Below are positions 46,590 through 56,129 of a stretch of DNA of 64,000 nt, piece after piece. The notes below the pieces were generated by a model. It worked only from the letters and a program-made list of their open reading frames with translations, was not told the DNA's origin and did no database searches. Made by a program: the position numbers and the translations under genes. Numbering within the stretch: position 1 is the stretch's first letter; each line of letters starts with the position of its first letter. Source of the stretch: Nocardioidaceae bacterium (GTDB taxonomy: Bacteria; Actinomycetota; Actinomycetes; Propionibacteriales; Nocardioidaceae); NCBI GenBank assembly GCA_020636935.1, contig JACJWW010000009.1, forward strand, positions 21,043 to 85,042, read 5' to 3'.

Positions 46590-48230
46590 CTAAGCCTGTT
46601 GCTTGCCGCTCTGCGCGGACCACCAGAACCGAGCTATGTCGAAGCGTGAAGTTCCATCAAGACGCTGAAGGATGTCACTGATGTGCTTCTCAACTGTCCG
46701 TGGCGCGACTCCCAGTCTGGAAGAAATTTGGATATTGCTGAGGTCTTGGGCAATGAGACCCACAACCTCCATCTGCCGTGGTGTCAGCTGAGCAGTGTTT
46801 CTGGATACGCGAAGGTCTTCAAGGGGTCCGGGGCCGACGCTTGCGAGGAGTCCGACGCGAGTCGATACGTTGAAAGCGCACAGGATCCGTGAAACGTAGC
46901 CGCGCACGGTTCTGACCGATAGTGACATGTGAGTGGCCATCTCTGCCACAGCCAAGCCCTGGATGATGAGGTGCGCCACCTCGGCCTCTCTGGGAGTTAG
47001 CGCAGCCCACCCCAATCCGGCGATTGGCGGTAGCCGTCGGTTGACCGTGGCCAGTGTCGCCCCGGCACTACGGCGCACCGCACCGTGACCCTGTCGGTCG
47101 GCGTGCTCAACCAAGGAACGCAGTCTACGCGTGGCAGTCGCCACATCGGAGGAGGCGATGTTGACCTGAGCGAGCAGCAATTCGCCTTCAGCGGCTTCAA
47201 TCGCCCGTTCTTGGCGGCGGCAGTCGTCGATGCTGCGAGTACACAGCACTGTCGCCGTGGGGTAGTCACCGGCTGACAATGCGTAGCGAGCCAGGGCGCG
47301 ATCGACCGATGGTCTGCAGATTCCACCACCTTCCAGGCTCAACAGTTCATGCAGCCAAGCATCCGCAGCCGTCTGATCGTTGTCAGCCAGTGCTGCCATC
47401 AAAAGGAGCTCGAACCCGAGGGCGCGGTCGATGAGCGTGCAACCGCTCAGTCTGGAGTCGCCACCAGCCCTGAAGATCGCTCGTGCGGCATCGGAACGGT
47501 TGCCTGCTGCTTGCGCACCGTATGCCATCAAGAACACCACGCCACGCTCCAAGAGGTCTTCGACTGACCGAGCCCGGAAGGTACTGCCCTCCCGTGTCAT
47601 GGTCGACGGTAGGGCCGAGGAGTGATTCAAGACCATGTAGTCGAGAGCTTCGGTGAGATCTTCGAGTCGCCTGCTCGAAGCTGCTTGACGGGCTACTGCC
47701 ATCAGCTCCGCCGCGTCGCCCAAGTAACCGCGAAACGCGGCGAGACGCACTGCGCAGACCGTCATTACTGTGCCGAAGGGGTGGCCATCCCAACCCGACG
47801 CCGGTCCACTCGCGAAGGTCGTGATGCGAGCTGCGGTGGCCAGTTGCGCACACATGAGTGCGGCCTCGACGGAGAGATACTGGACCCCAGACCACCACGC
47901 GTCATCGGCAAAGTGCTCAAGGACAATGTCAGTCGATGCTCTCACCGGGTCGTCGTGGCACGGCGAAGCCTCTCCAGCGGATGCCAGAGCTGAGGCTGCG
48001 GCAGCCAAAGCATGATCTTCGAGATGAATCGCAGTTGACCGCGCGCGAGTGGCATCCGAGGTCGCTTGGGGAAACTCACCGCACCAGAATGCCGCCACCG
48101 AGGCCAGCGCAGCTGCTTGGGATCCGAGATCTTGCTCTTTCCCACGCGCTCGGTGCCAACCCTGACGCGGACGGCCCGCTGCAACATCCTCAAACACTTC
48201 TTGCATGAGGAGCAGGTGCTTCACACCCAA
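46590..48230 (-). CDS. Large regulator with two tandem LuxR-type HTH domains
   Basis: A protein of about 546 residues. Residues 1-410 are Ala-rich and helical, resembling the TPR-like arm of LAL/MalT regulators, but no P-loop ATPase domain is present. Two LuxR-type HTH domains follow: LTPREAEVAHLIIQGLAVAE with SLSVRTVRGYVSRIL (about 411-463), and LTPRQMEVVGLIAQDLSNIQ with GVAPRTVEKHISDILQRL (about 482-535). Both keep the recognition-helix pattern. The start is uncertain: TTG at 48230 or ATG at 48206. It follows the lipoprotein gene by about 15 bases, so the lipoprotein may be its partner or target. Regulated genes unknown. Confidence 0.82.
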   Translation of the reverse strand: MGVKHLLLMQEVFEDVAAGRPRQGWHRARGKEQDLGSQAAALASVAAFWCGEFPQATSDATRARSTAIHLEDHALAAAASALASAGEASPCHDDPVRASTDIVLEHFADDAWWSGVQYLSVEAALMCAQLATAARITTFASGPASGWDGHPFGTVMTVCAVRLAAFRGYLGDAAELMAVARQAASSRRLEDLTEALDYMVLNHSSALPSTMTREGSTFRARSVEDLLERGVVFLMAYGAQAAGNRSDAARAIFRAGGDSRLSGCTLIDRALGFELLLMAALADNDQTAADAWLHELLSLEGGGICRPSVDRALARYALSAGDYPTATVLCTRSIDDCRRQERAIEAAEGELLLAQVNIASSDVATATRRLRSLVEHADRQGHGAVRRSAGATLATVNRRLPPIAGLGWAALTPREAEVAHLIIQGLAVAEMATHMSLSVRTVRGYVSRILCAFNVSTRVGLLASVGPGPLEDLRVSRNTAQLTPRQMEVVGLIAQDLSNIQISSRLGVAPRTVEKHISDILQRLDGTSRFDIARFWWSAQSGKQQA

Positions 48231-48245
48231 GAGCCTAAGGCCCGA

Positions 48246-48887
48246 TCAGCTTGACGCAGTGTCAATCGCTCGCAAGATTCCCTCCGCGACCGCCTCGAGG
48301 TCAGGACGAGCCATCCCCTTGCCTTGGGTCAGAGTCACCTGCAACAGATACGTGCCATGGTCGGTCACCCCTCCAGCCATGAAGTTCTCCCCCGACCCCA
48401 TCTTGGGCAGCCCCGTGAACACGACCGCTTGGTCACCCAGCCCAGCAACCTGGACTTTGCTCACCTGGTCCATGGTCGCTTCGATGCCAGTCAAGTAGGT
48501 GTCATAACCGCCGTTAGTCGAGGCATTCTCCACGGTCCCGAAGCTACCCTGCAACCCTCGAGGGTCGTCTTGAGAAATCTCGCAGTCCCCTGTGGGGCCA
48601 ACACTGAAAGTGACCGGTTTCGCGATGACATCCTTGACCTTGTCTTGGATCTCCTTCGAGCACAGGTCACCGGGGGCCGAACTCTCCCCGCCCGATTCCG
48701 ACCCCGCAGAGATCGAAGGCACGGAAGAACCAGTGGTCGGTGCATTGGTGTCATTACTATTCGCGCACGAAGCAAGCAGTGGCAATGTGGCAAGTACGGC
48801 GACTGCCATCCGGTTTGCAAAGCTCCTTCCCACCGACCTTTGGTGAAGCCTCACTCGACTGGAGCTACTCGGCCTGGTGTGCAACAT
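48246..48887 (-). CDS. Secreted lipoprotein, DUF3558-like
   Basis: A 213-residue protein. AVAVLATLPLLASCANSND contains a lipobox (L-A-S-C), so mature Cys about residue 41 would be lipidated. A Ser/Gly/Asn-rich linker follows, then a domain with DLCSKEIQDKVKDVIAKPVT, GDCEISQDDPRGLQGS and LGDQAVVFTGLPKMGSGENF. The Cys pair and spacing resemble DUF3558 proteins of Actinobacteria. The ATG at 48887 has AGGAG six bases before it, which fixes the start and gives an unusually long n-region. It heads a likely operon with the LuxR-type gene. Function unknown. Confidence 0.75.
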   Translation of the reverse strand: MLHTRPSSSSRVRLHQRSVGRSFANRMAVAVLATLPLLASCANSNDTNAPTTGSSVPSISAGSESGGESSAPGDLCSKEIQDKVKDVIAKPVTFSVGPTGDCEISQDDPRGLQGSFGTVENASTNGGYDTYLTGIEATMDQVSKVQVAGLGDQAVVFTGLPKMGSGENFMAGGVTDHGTYLLQVTLTQGKGMARPDLEAVAEGILRAIDTASS

Positions 48888-49073
48888 CAAAGTCTCCTGA
48901 ACTTGCTCAAAGGGTCGACGGCGCCCGGTGTGTCCGGCGTTGAGCCTAGATGGGTTGGATCTGCATGGACAGTGAGGTTTTGGCGTAAAGCCGGTGGAAA
49001 ATCACAGGGACCCAGACGCCTCCACAAGACGCCCAGGCTGCGCCCTCGTTACGCTGATGGTGGTGAGCATCCC

Positions 49074-49958
49074 TCAACCAAACACCCATGGTTCTTGCGG
49101 GATGGCATTGGGATCAAAGCGGTCCAGCAACACCTCCACATCGACCTGCTCATCGTCGGCGCACAAACCAAGTGACGCGCCGAGCATGGCCAACACCAGG
49201 TGAGCCGGCAGCCCGAGATCACGCATGGTCACCGGCCCATCCCGCTTGGCGAGGCGTTGCCCCTGCGCGTTGAGCACCAGTGGCACGTGCACATATGACG
49301 GTCGCGGATGCCCCAACACGTCGTACAGATAGGCCTGCCGGGGTGTGGAGGCCAGCAGGTCATCACCACGCACCACTTGGTCAACACCGATGTCGTGGTC
49401 ATCGATGACGACCGCGAGATTGTAGGCGTGCACTCCGTCGGCGCGCCGCAACACCATGTCGTCGACGCCTCCCGCAAAGGCACCGTGCAACTCATCTTCG
49501 ATCGTCAATGCGGAGACTTCCGCGCGCAGCCGCAGGGCCGGCGTACGCCCCGACGCATGCTTGGCCTCGATCTCAGAGCGGGTCAGTGACCGGCAGGTCC
49601 CCGGATAGGCCCCTGGCGGATGATGGGGAGCCGTCGGCGCTTCGGCAATCTCTCGGCGGGTGCAAAAGCATTCATAAACCAGGCCTCCCTCGATGAGGCC
49701 GTCCAGCACCTTCGCGTACGACGAAGTGCGCGCAGACTGGCGCACGATCGGCCCGTCATGGGTGAGGCCCAGCGCAGCAAGATCCGCCAGTTGGCCAGCA
49801 GGGTCTCGCGAGCGATCCGGGTCGAGGTCGTCGATGCGCAGCCGGAAGGCTCGCCCCGTACGACGAGCAAACAGCCAGGCGAGCAGCGCGGTACGCAAGT
49901 TGCCGATGTGCAGATCACCAGATGGTGTTGGCGCATAGCGCCCTGCCCCTGCAGTCAC
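49074..49958 (-). CDS. gluQ: Glutamyl-Q tRNA(Asp) synthetase
   Basis: GluQRS attaches glutamate to the queuosine base at position 34 of tRNA-Asp. It resembles the GluRS catalytic core without an anticodon-binding domain: 294 residues. GRYAPTPSGDLHIGNLRTAL carries the HIGH motif (HIGN); VYECFCTRREI and the later YPGTCRS give the C-x-C...C zinc site; and GQRLAKRDG is the KMSKS equivalent. It diverges from tgt with 32 bases between starts, so the enzyme that uses queuosine sits next to the one that inserts its precursor. Confidence 0.94.
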   Translation of the reverse strand: MTAGAGRYAPTPSGDLHIGNLRTALLAWLFARRTGRAFRLRIDDLDPDRSRDPAGQLADLAALGLTHDGPIVRQSARTSSYAKVLDGLIEGGLVYECFCTRREIAEAPTAPHHPPGAYPGTCRSLTRSEIEAKHASGRTPALRLRAEVSALTIEDELHGAFAGGVDDMVLRRADGVHAYNLAVVIDDHDIGVDQVVRGDDLLASTPRQAYLYDVLGHPRPSYVHVPLVLNAQGQRLAKRDGPVTMRDLGLPAHLVLAMLGASLGLCADDEQVDVEVLLDRFDPNAIPQEPWVFG

Positions 49959-49990
49959 CCGGCCAGCCTAGAGGCTGGCAGGATGGGCCG

Positions 49991-51262
49991 GTGGCCAACG
50001 ACAGCACAGACACCAGCTTCCGGGTCGACAATCGCCTCGACCTCGAGGGCAATCAGCGTGGCCGCACGGGCATCCTGACCACCCCACACGGCACCATTGC
50101 CACGCCGGCCTTCACCCCGGTGGGGACCAATGCCACCGTCAAGGCGATGACTCCTGAGCAGCTCACCGAGACTGGTTCGCAGGCGGTCTTGGCCAATGCC
50201 TATCACCTCTACCTGCAGCCAGGCGCGGAGATTTTGGATGCTGCTGGCGGGCTGGGGAAGTTCATGAACTGGCCTGGCCCGACCTTCACCGACTCCGGCG
50301 GCTTCCAAGTGATGAGCCTGGGCGCTGGCTTCAAGAAGGTGATCGACATGACCGGCGGTCAGACCCCAGACGACAAGGCAACTGCCGGTGGCAAGGATCG
50401 GCTGGCGAAGGTCGACGAAGATGGCGTCACCTTCAAGTCACATCGCGACGGCAGCAAACACCGCTTCACGGCTGAGATCAGCATGCAGATCCAGCATCAG
50501 CTCGGGGCCGACATCATGTTTGCCTTCGACGAGCTCACCACTTTGATGAACACCCGTGACTACCAAGTGCGCTCCGTGGAGCGCACCCACCGCTGGGCCG
50601 ACCGCTGCTTGAGTGAGCATCAGCGACTCACCGACGAGCGCACCCACCGCCCCCTGCAGTCTCTGTGGGGCGTGATCCAGGGGGCGCAATATGAAGATCT
50701 ACGTCGTCAGGCAACTCGTGGTCTGGTGTCATTGAGCGAGCAGGCCCAGTCCGAAGGTCGCCGTGGTTTCGGCGGCTATGGCATCGGTGGCGCCTTGGAG
50801 AAGGACAACCTCGGGACGATTGTCGGCTGGTGCGTCGACGAGCTCCCGGAGTCGGCTCCCCGACATTTGCTCGGGATCAGCGAGCCCGACGACATCTTCG
50901 CCGCCGTGGAAAACGGCGCAGACACCTTCGACTGTGTGGCACCGACCCGACTGGCCCGGCACGGCTATCTGCTGACCCGTGACGGCAAGGTCCGCATCAA
51001 CAACGCCCGTTTCAAGACCGACCAGTCCGTGATCGATGCCAAAAGCCCCTTGCCCTCCTCGCGCAGCTATTCACGCGCCTATTTGCACCACCTGTTCAAG
51101 GCCGATGAGCACCTGGCCAACACGATTGCCAGCATGCACAATGTCTGCTTCCTCAACCAGATGATGAGTGACATCCGTACCGCGATTGACTCGGGCAGCT
51201 ATGTCGACTTCAAGAGTGACTTCTTGGCGAGGTACTACGGCACGACACCGCGCAACACCTAG
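49991..51262 (+). CDS. tgt: tRNA-guanine(34) transglycosylase without the zinc cysteines
   Basis: Tgt exchanges guanine 34 of GUN-anticodon tRNAs for preQ1 (or queuine). FTDSGGFQVMSL holds the catalytic Asp region, GYGIGGALEKDNLG and HLLGISEPDDIF are conserved, and DTFDCVAPTRLARHGYL carries the nucleophile Asp. In family members a C-x-C-x-x-C plus His zinc site follows, usually just before Y-x-R-A-Y-L-H-H-L. Here the stretch (51034-51100) reads DAKSPLPSSRSYSRAYLHHL: all three Cys are gone, while the later Met-His-Asn remains. The GTG at 49991 starts the conserved part; the frame is open to 49922. The rest of the 423 residues is intact, so it may be zinc-independent, impaired or neofunctional. 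Confidence 0.9.
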   Translation: MANDSTDTSFRVDNRLDLEGNQRGRTGILTTPHGTIATPAFTPVGTNATVKAMTPEQLTETGSQAVLANAYHLYLQPGAEILDAAGGLGKFMNWPGPTFTDSGGFQVMSLGAGFKKVIDMTGGQTPDDKATAGGKDRLAKVDEDGVTFKSHRDGSKHRFTAEISMQIQHQLGADIMFAFDELTTLMNTRDYQVRSVERTHRWADRCLSEHQRLTDERTHRPLQSLWGVIQGAQYEDLRRQATRGLVSLSEQAQSEGRRGFGGYGIGGALEKDNLGTIVGWCVDELPESAPRHLLGISEPDDIFAAVENGADTFDCVAPTRLARHGYLLTRDGKVRINNARFKTDQSVIDAKSPLPSSRSYSRAYLHHLFKADEHLANTIASMHNVCFLNQMMSDIRTAIDSGSYVDFKSDFLARYYGTTPRNT

Positions 51263-51306
51263 CTCAGGGCTGGCATCTAGACTGGTCTGGCGAGGAGGTG
51301 TTGGGA

Positions 51307-51801
51307 TTGCGCATGCGTGCTTGGTTGACCGCATTGTCGTGTGGAGCCGGGGCCGTCGCGGCCCATTCACTGGCTGGCGGCCGAGTTGACCTGACCACTG
51401 CCACCTTGGCTGTGGTGGTGCCCGTTGTCCTTGCCCGCCTTCTCGTGAACAGGCGCCTCAATCTCGTCGGAGCCGGTCTTGTGGCCATTGGCTCCCAAGC
51501 CACGCTCCATCTGGTCTTCATCACCTCCTGCGCAAGCGAGGTCGGTTGCCTGCTGACGCCTGCGCAGATGGTGACCGCACACTTGTTGGCCGCAGCCTTC
51601 TCGGTGACCTGCGCGATGGGCGGCGAGCAGGCCCTGCTGCGCGTCATCCGAGCAGCAGCAGCAAGCCTGGGCCTCGGCCGGCGAATGGGCCTTCCAGCCC
51701 TACCCAGGCCAGGTCGCGTGGTCGCCTCAGTGCCAGCCCCGACCTTCCCGGACAACTGGATCACCAGCACCCGCCTCGCTCGCGGGCCTCCTACTCGCTG
51801 A
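51307..51801 (+). CDS. Small hydrophobic membrane protein in the copper cluster
   Basis: About 164 residues with three or four hydrophobic segments (for example TATLAVVVPVVLARLLV and NLVGAGLVAIGSQATLHL) and a Pro/Arg-rich tail. I do not recognise the family. GGAGG sits nine bases before a TTG at 51307, which I take as the start; GTG 51298 and ATG 51313 are alternatives. It lies between tgt and a PCuAC gene on the same strand. His, Met and two Cys in the TLHLVFITSCASEVGCLL region could relate to metal, but this is a guess from context. Confidence 0.55.
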   Translation: MRMRAWLTALSCGAGAVAAHSLAGGRVDLTTATLAVVVPVVLARLLVNRRLNLVGAGLVAIGSQATLHLVFITSCASEVGCLLTPAQMVTAHLLAAAFSVTCAMGGEQALLRVIRAAAASLGLGRRMGLPALPRPGRVVASVPAPTFPDNWITSTRLARGPPTR

Positions 51802-51871
51802 GTCACCCTCACCCCTCAAACGCCCGCGCCCACTGCGCCTGGGCGTAAAACCCAACGTCTGGAAAAGGCAC

Positions 51872-52378
51872 ATGAATCTCAAGAACTACTTGCTCCTGCC
51901 CATCTTCATCGCACTACTTGCACTCAACGGCTGTTCTGGCTCCAACGACTCAGACAAGTCATCAGCCAGCCACAACTCTGTGCACTCGGGGATCAAGGTC
52001 TCCGATGCCTGGGTGGCTCAGAAGCCCGACATGACCGGGGTCTTTGGAGTCGTGATGAACCACACCGACAAGGACATCACCATCACTGGCGGCACCAGCG
52101 AGGTGGCCACCAAGGTCGAGTTGCACGAGACCGTGGCCGCTGCCGATGGGTCCATGAAGATGCGTCCCAAGCCGGGAGGCTTCACCATCAAGGCCAACAG
52201 CATGCATGAGCTGGCCCCCGGCAAGGATCACATCATGCTGATGGGTCTAAGCCGTGAGCTCAAACCTGGAGAACAGCTCAGGATCACTCTGGAGCTGTCA
52301 AACGGAGACAGCTTGGAGTTCACGGCTCCGGTCAAGCCATTCACCGGAGCCGAAGAAGACTACGACCCGGAGAGCTGA
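51872..52378 (+). CDS. PCuAC-family periplasmic/extracytoplasmic copper chaperone lipoprotein
   Basis: A 168-residue lipoprotein: IFIALLALNGCSGSND gives the lipobox (L-N-G-C, Cys about 21). The copper site of the family, H-M-x(n)-H-x-M, is represented by VELHETVAAADGSMKMRPKP and NSMHELAPGKDHIMLMGLSR with His and Met ligands. Such proteins pass Cu(I) to cytochrome oxidase or other cuproenzymes outside the membrane. It is followed one base after its stop by a DyP peroxidase gene and then CopC, forming a copper-handling operon. Confidence 0.88.
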   Translation: MNLKNYLLLPIFIALLALNGCSGSNDSDKSSASHNSVHSGIKVSDAWVAQKPDMTGVFGVVMNHTDKDITITGGTSEVATKVELHETVAAADGSMKMRPKPGGFTIKANSMHELAPGKDHIMLMGLSRELKPGEQLRITLELSNGDSLEFTAPVKPFTGAEEDYDPES

Positions 52379-52379
52379 G

Positions 52380-53507
52380 ATGCCCACCCGCCGCACCATC
52401 TTGCGGGCTGGGGTCCTTGCAGGTGCTGGTGTAGCAGCCAGCGCCTGCAAGCCGCTCAGCCCAGAGAAGTCCACATCAGTGATTGCCTTCCATGGCTTGC
52501 GCCAGGCAGGAGTGCAAACCTCGCCGCAGAGCCACCTGGTGCTACTAGGCATCGACCTGACCCCGAAGTCAGGGGCAGAAGACTTGGGTCGCCTGATGTG
52601 GTTGTGGTCTGATGACGCCGCCCGCCTGACCAGCGGGCAGCCCGCTCTCGCCGACACCGAGCCGGAGTTGGCCGTCGATCCAGCAAATCTCACGGTCACT
52701 TTTGGGATTGGCCCCCGGCTCACCCAGCTCGTCTCCGGGGTCACACTCGACCCGCTGCCCCACTTCTCCACCGACAAACTGCAAGAGCGCTGGGGGCAGA
52801 CCGACCTAGTGGTGCAACTCTGCGCCGATGACCTGATCTCGTTGACCCATGCCCAACGGATGCTGCTCAAAGACATGGCGGGACTCGGCGTACTCCGCTG
52901 GACTCAGAGCGGATTCCACCAGCGCACCGACGACGGCTCCAGCGGGCGCAACCTGATGGGCCAACTGGACGGCTCGGTAAACCCACGCAATGCCAATGAG
53001 CATGATGCCTTGGTCTGGGCTGATGGGGCGTGGAAGCACGGCACCTTCCTCGCCGTACGCCGCATCGAGATGCATCTGGACACCTGGGACGAGCTCGATC
53101 GAGAAGCAAGAGAGTTCACGATCGGCCGCAAGCTGAGCAATGGGGCACCTCTGAGCGGCGGCAAGGATGAGTTCGCCGACCCTGATCTGCATGCCACAGA
53201 TAAGCATGGATTTGCGTTGATCGATCCGGCCAGTCACGTGGCTCGCTCGCGAAGTGCCATGAACGGCCCGCAGTTCCTCCGGCGCGGCTACAACTATGTT
53301 GAGCCCACCGACGGCACCTCCGGTCTGATCTTCATGGCATATGCCTCCGACTTGGCCGGCCAGTTCGTGCCCGTGCAGCAACGACTTGCCGAGCAGGACC
53401 TGCTCAACCAGTGGACCCAAGCGATTGGCTCGGCCGTATATGCGATCTGGCCTGGCGCCCCAAAGGGTGACTATGTGGGCAGAGCCCAGCTCGGGTTGCC
53501 GCGATGA
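52380..53507 (+). CDS. Tat-exported DyP-type haem peroxidase
   Basis: A 375-residue DyP peroxidase of the EfeB/DtpA type. PTRRTILRAGVLAGAGVAAS is a twin-arginine signal, and the Cys after it may be lipidated. NLMGQLDGSVNPRNANEHDA contains the G-x-x-D-G catalytic motif; DPASHVARSRSAMNGPQ supplies the proximal His; and LRRGYNYVEPTDGTSGLIFM the distal region. The frame is open upstream to 52254 but ATG 52380 starts the Tat signal. In Streptomyces lividans a similar peroxidase (DtpA) works with copper chaperones; co-location with PCuAC and CopC fits that. The stop overlaps copC (ATGA). Confidence 0.9.
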   Translation: MPTRRTILRAGVLAGAGVAASACKPLSPEKSTSVIAFHGLRQAGVQTSPQSHLVLLGIDLTPKSGAEDLGRLMWLWSDDAARLTSGQPALADTEPELAVDPANLTVTFGIGPRLTQLVSGVTLDPLPHFSTDKLQERWGQTDLVVQLCADDLISLTHAQRMLLKDMAGLGVLRWTQSGFHQRTDDGSSGRNLMGQLDGSVNPRNANEHDALVWADGAWKHGTFLAVRRIEMHLDTWDELDREAREFTIGRKLSNGAPLSGGKDEFADPDLHATDKHGFALIDPASHVARSRSAMNGPQFLRRGYNYVEPTDGTSGLIFMAYASDLAGQFVPVQQRLAEQDLLNQWTQAIGSAVYAIWPGAPKGDYVGRAQLGLPR

Positions 53508-54043
53508 AGGCGCTGTCGGCATCAGCTCCTCGGGCCATCGCCCGGCTGGCCGCCTGCCTGCTCATGATCGCCGTAGGAGTTGTGGCCAGCCTGCCCCTGC
53601 CAGCGCAGGCTCATGTGCTGTTGCTGCGCTCTGACCCCGCCGACGGCTCTGTCCTGAAGGAGGCTCCCACCCGAGCAGTATTCGAGTTCAACCAACCACT
53701 GGCACCCACTGCCTATGTGATCCTGACCGGCCCAGACGGCCCCCTGACGACCGGTCCGGTGAAGGTGCAAGCCAAGACACTCACGCTCACCCTGCCCAAG
53801 GTCACCGACGGTCGCTACCGACTTGCCTATCGAGTCATCTCGGCTTCAGGTCATCCATTGACCAACTCGATCAGCTATGTCGTCGGCAAGATCGCCCCGC
53901 GCACCATGAAGCAGCCACCACGCGAGCGCTCACCCGACTGGATCGCTGCGACGGGTGTGGGGGCGGTCGTGCTGCTTGGGATTGGGGCGGGTTGGTTCGT
54001 CGTACGCCGCAAACGTCAGCGTCAGACCGGCTCGCCCCAGTAG
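53504..54043 (+). CDS. CopC-domain copper-binding protein with C-terminal membrane anchor
   Basis: A 179-residue protein. The signal peptide ends LPLPAQA, giving a mature N-terminus His-Val (HVLLLRSDPADGSVL); this first His is the Cu(II) ligand of CopC. RVISASGHPLTNSISYVVG provides the second His. A cupredoxin-like fold of about 95 residues is followed by a linker and a membrane helix (ATGVGAVVLLGIGAGWFVV) with a basic tail. It overlaps the DyP stop by four bases and the convergent transporter gene by 22 bases. No CopD is seen. Confidence 0.9.
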   Translation: MKALSASAPRAIARLAACLLMIAVGVVASLPLPAQAHVLLLRSDPADGSVLKEAPTRAVFEFNQPLAPTAYVILTGPDGPLTTGPVKVQAKTLTLTLPKVTDGRYRLAYRVISASGHPLTNSISYVVGKIAPRTMKQPPRERSPDWIAATGVGAVVLLGIGAGWFVVRRKRQRQTGSPQ

Positions 54044-54753
54044 CTGGGCTCGCGCTTCTTGATGAACCCGATAGTCACATAGGTCACCGGCATCACCACG
54101 GCTTCGACGAGGGTCTTCCACACAAATCCGACCACGATGTAGTTCAACAGGTCACTGCCGGTGCTGATCCCGATCGCAGATGCGGCGATCAGACAGAAGA
54201 TCGTGGTGTCGGCCAACTCCCCGGCCACGGTTGAGCCCAGCAGTCTGGCCCACAAAGTGCCTTCACCAGTGCGAGCCTTCATCGCGACCAGCACATATGA
54301 GTTGAGCAGTTCGCCAGCCACAAAACCGGCCATCGAGGCTAGCAGGATCTGGGGCACGACTCCGATCACGGCCTCAAGGGCAGCTTGATTGGGATAGAAG
54401 CTCGCCGCGGGCAATGCGATGGTGATCCAGAATGCCCCAGCCACCGCAGCCATGATCACGAAGCCGAGCAGCACCACCTTGCGCATCGCCTTGAAGCCGT
54501 AGACCTCACTGATCACATCGCCGATGACATAGGAGAAGGGAAACAGCCAAAAGGCCCCGTCGGTCACGAGGCCATTGACATGCAGTGGGCCAAGATCAAA
54601 CTCCAAGCCAGGGAAGAGCAAAACCCCCTTGGTGGCCACGATATTCGACACGACCACGCCAACGACAAAGACACAGACCAAGGTGGTGAAGTACGACGTG
54701 GGCACCTTCGCGAATCTGACGGGAACGACTGCGGATTCGGGGGCACTTGTCAT
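54022..54753 (-). CDS. Queuosine precursor transporter, YhhQ family
   Basis: A 243-residue membrane protein with six or seven hydrophobic segments. FWLFPFSYVIGDVISEVYGF, the YhhQ signature with Pro, Asp and Glu in a helix, and GELLNSYVLVAMKARTGEG with GSTVAGELADTTIFCLIA are clear. YhhQ imports preQ0/preQ1 or related bases in E. coli. It lies about 3 kb from tgt and gluQ, so the window holds an uptake-insertion-modification set, though no biosynthesis genes are here. It is convergent with copC and is followed on the other side by tuf on the same strand. Confidence 0.9.
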   Translation of the reverse strand: MTSAPESAVVPVRFAKVPTSYFTTLVCVFVVGVVVSNIVATKGVLLFPGLEFDLGPLHVNGLVTDGAFWLFPFSYVIGDVISEVYGFKAMRKVVLLGFVIMAAVAGAFWITIALPAASFYPNQAALEAVIGVVPQILLASMAGFVAGELLNSYVLVAMKARTGEGTLWARLLGSTVAGELADTTIFCLIAASAIGISTGSDLLNYIVVGFVWKTLVEAVVMPVTYVTIGFIKKREPSYWGEPV

Positions 54754-54782
54754 GCCCCCAGCCTAGGGACTGGGCGCAGACG

Positions 54783-54822
54783 CCAAGAGCCCCGCCCTAC
54801 CGAAGTAGGACGAGGCTCTTGG
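54783..54822 (-). terminator. Terminator downstream of tuf
   Basis: Outer arms CCAAGAGCC (54783-54791) and GGCTCTTGG (54814-54822) enclose an inner stem CCTAC-CGAA-GTAGG. It lies 26 bases after the tuf stop, between tuf and the yhhQ-like start. No U-run follows, but the stem is strong. It ends the str operon. Confidence 0.85.
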
Positions 54823-54848
54823 ATCAGTCAGATCAGTGAGTCAAAGGC

Positions 54849-56042
<1,194 letters not shown>

Positions 56043-56129
56043 TTTGGGCTCCTCCTGTTTGTTTCGGTCTTGCTTGGTCTGGTTGTTTTGCTGACTGGTC
56101 GCGCAGAGAACTGTAGTACCTCTAGGGCA

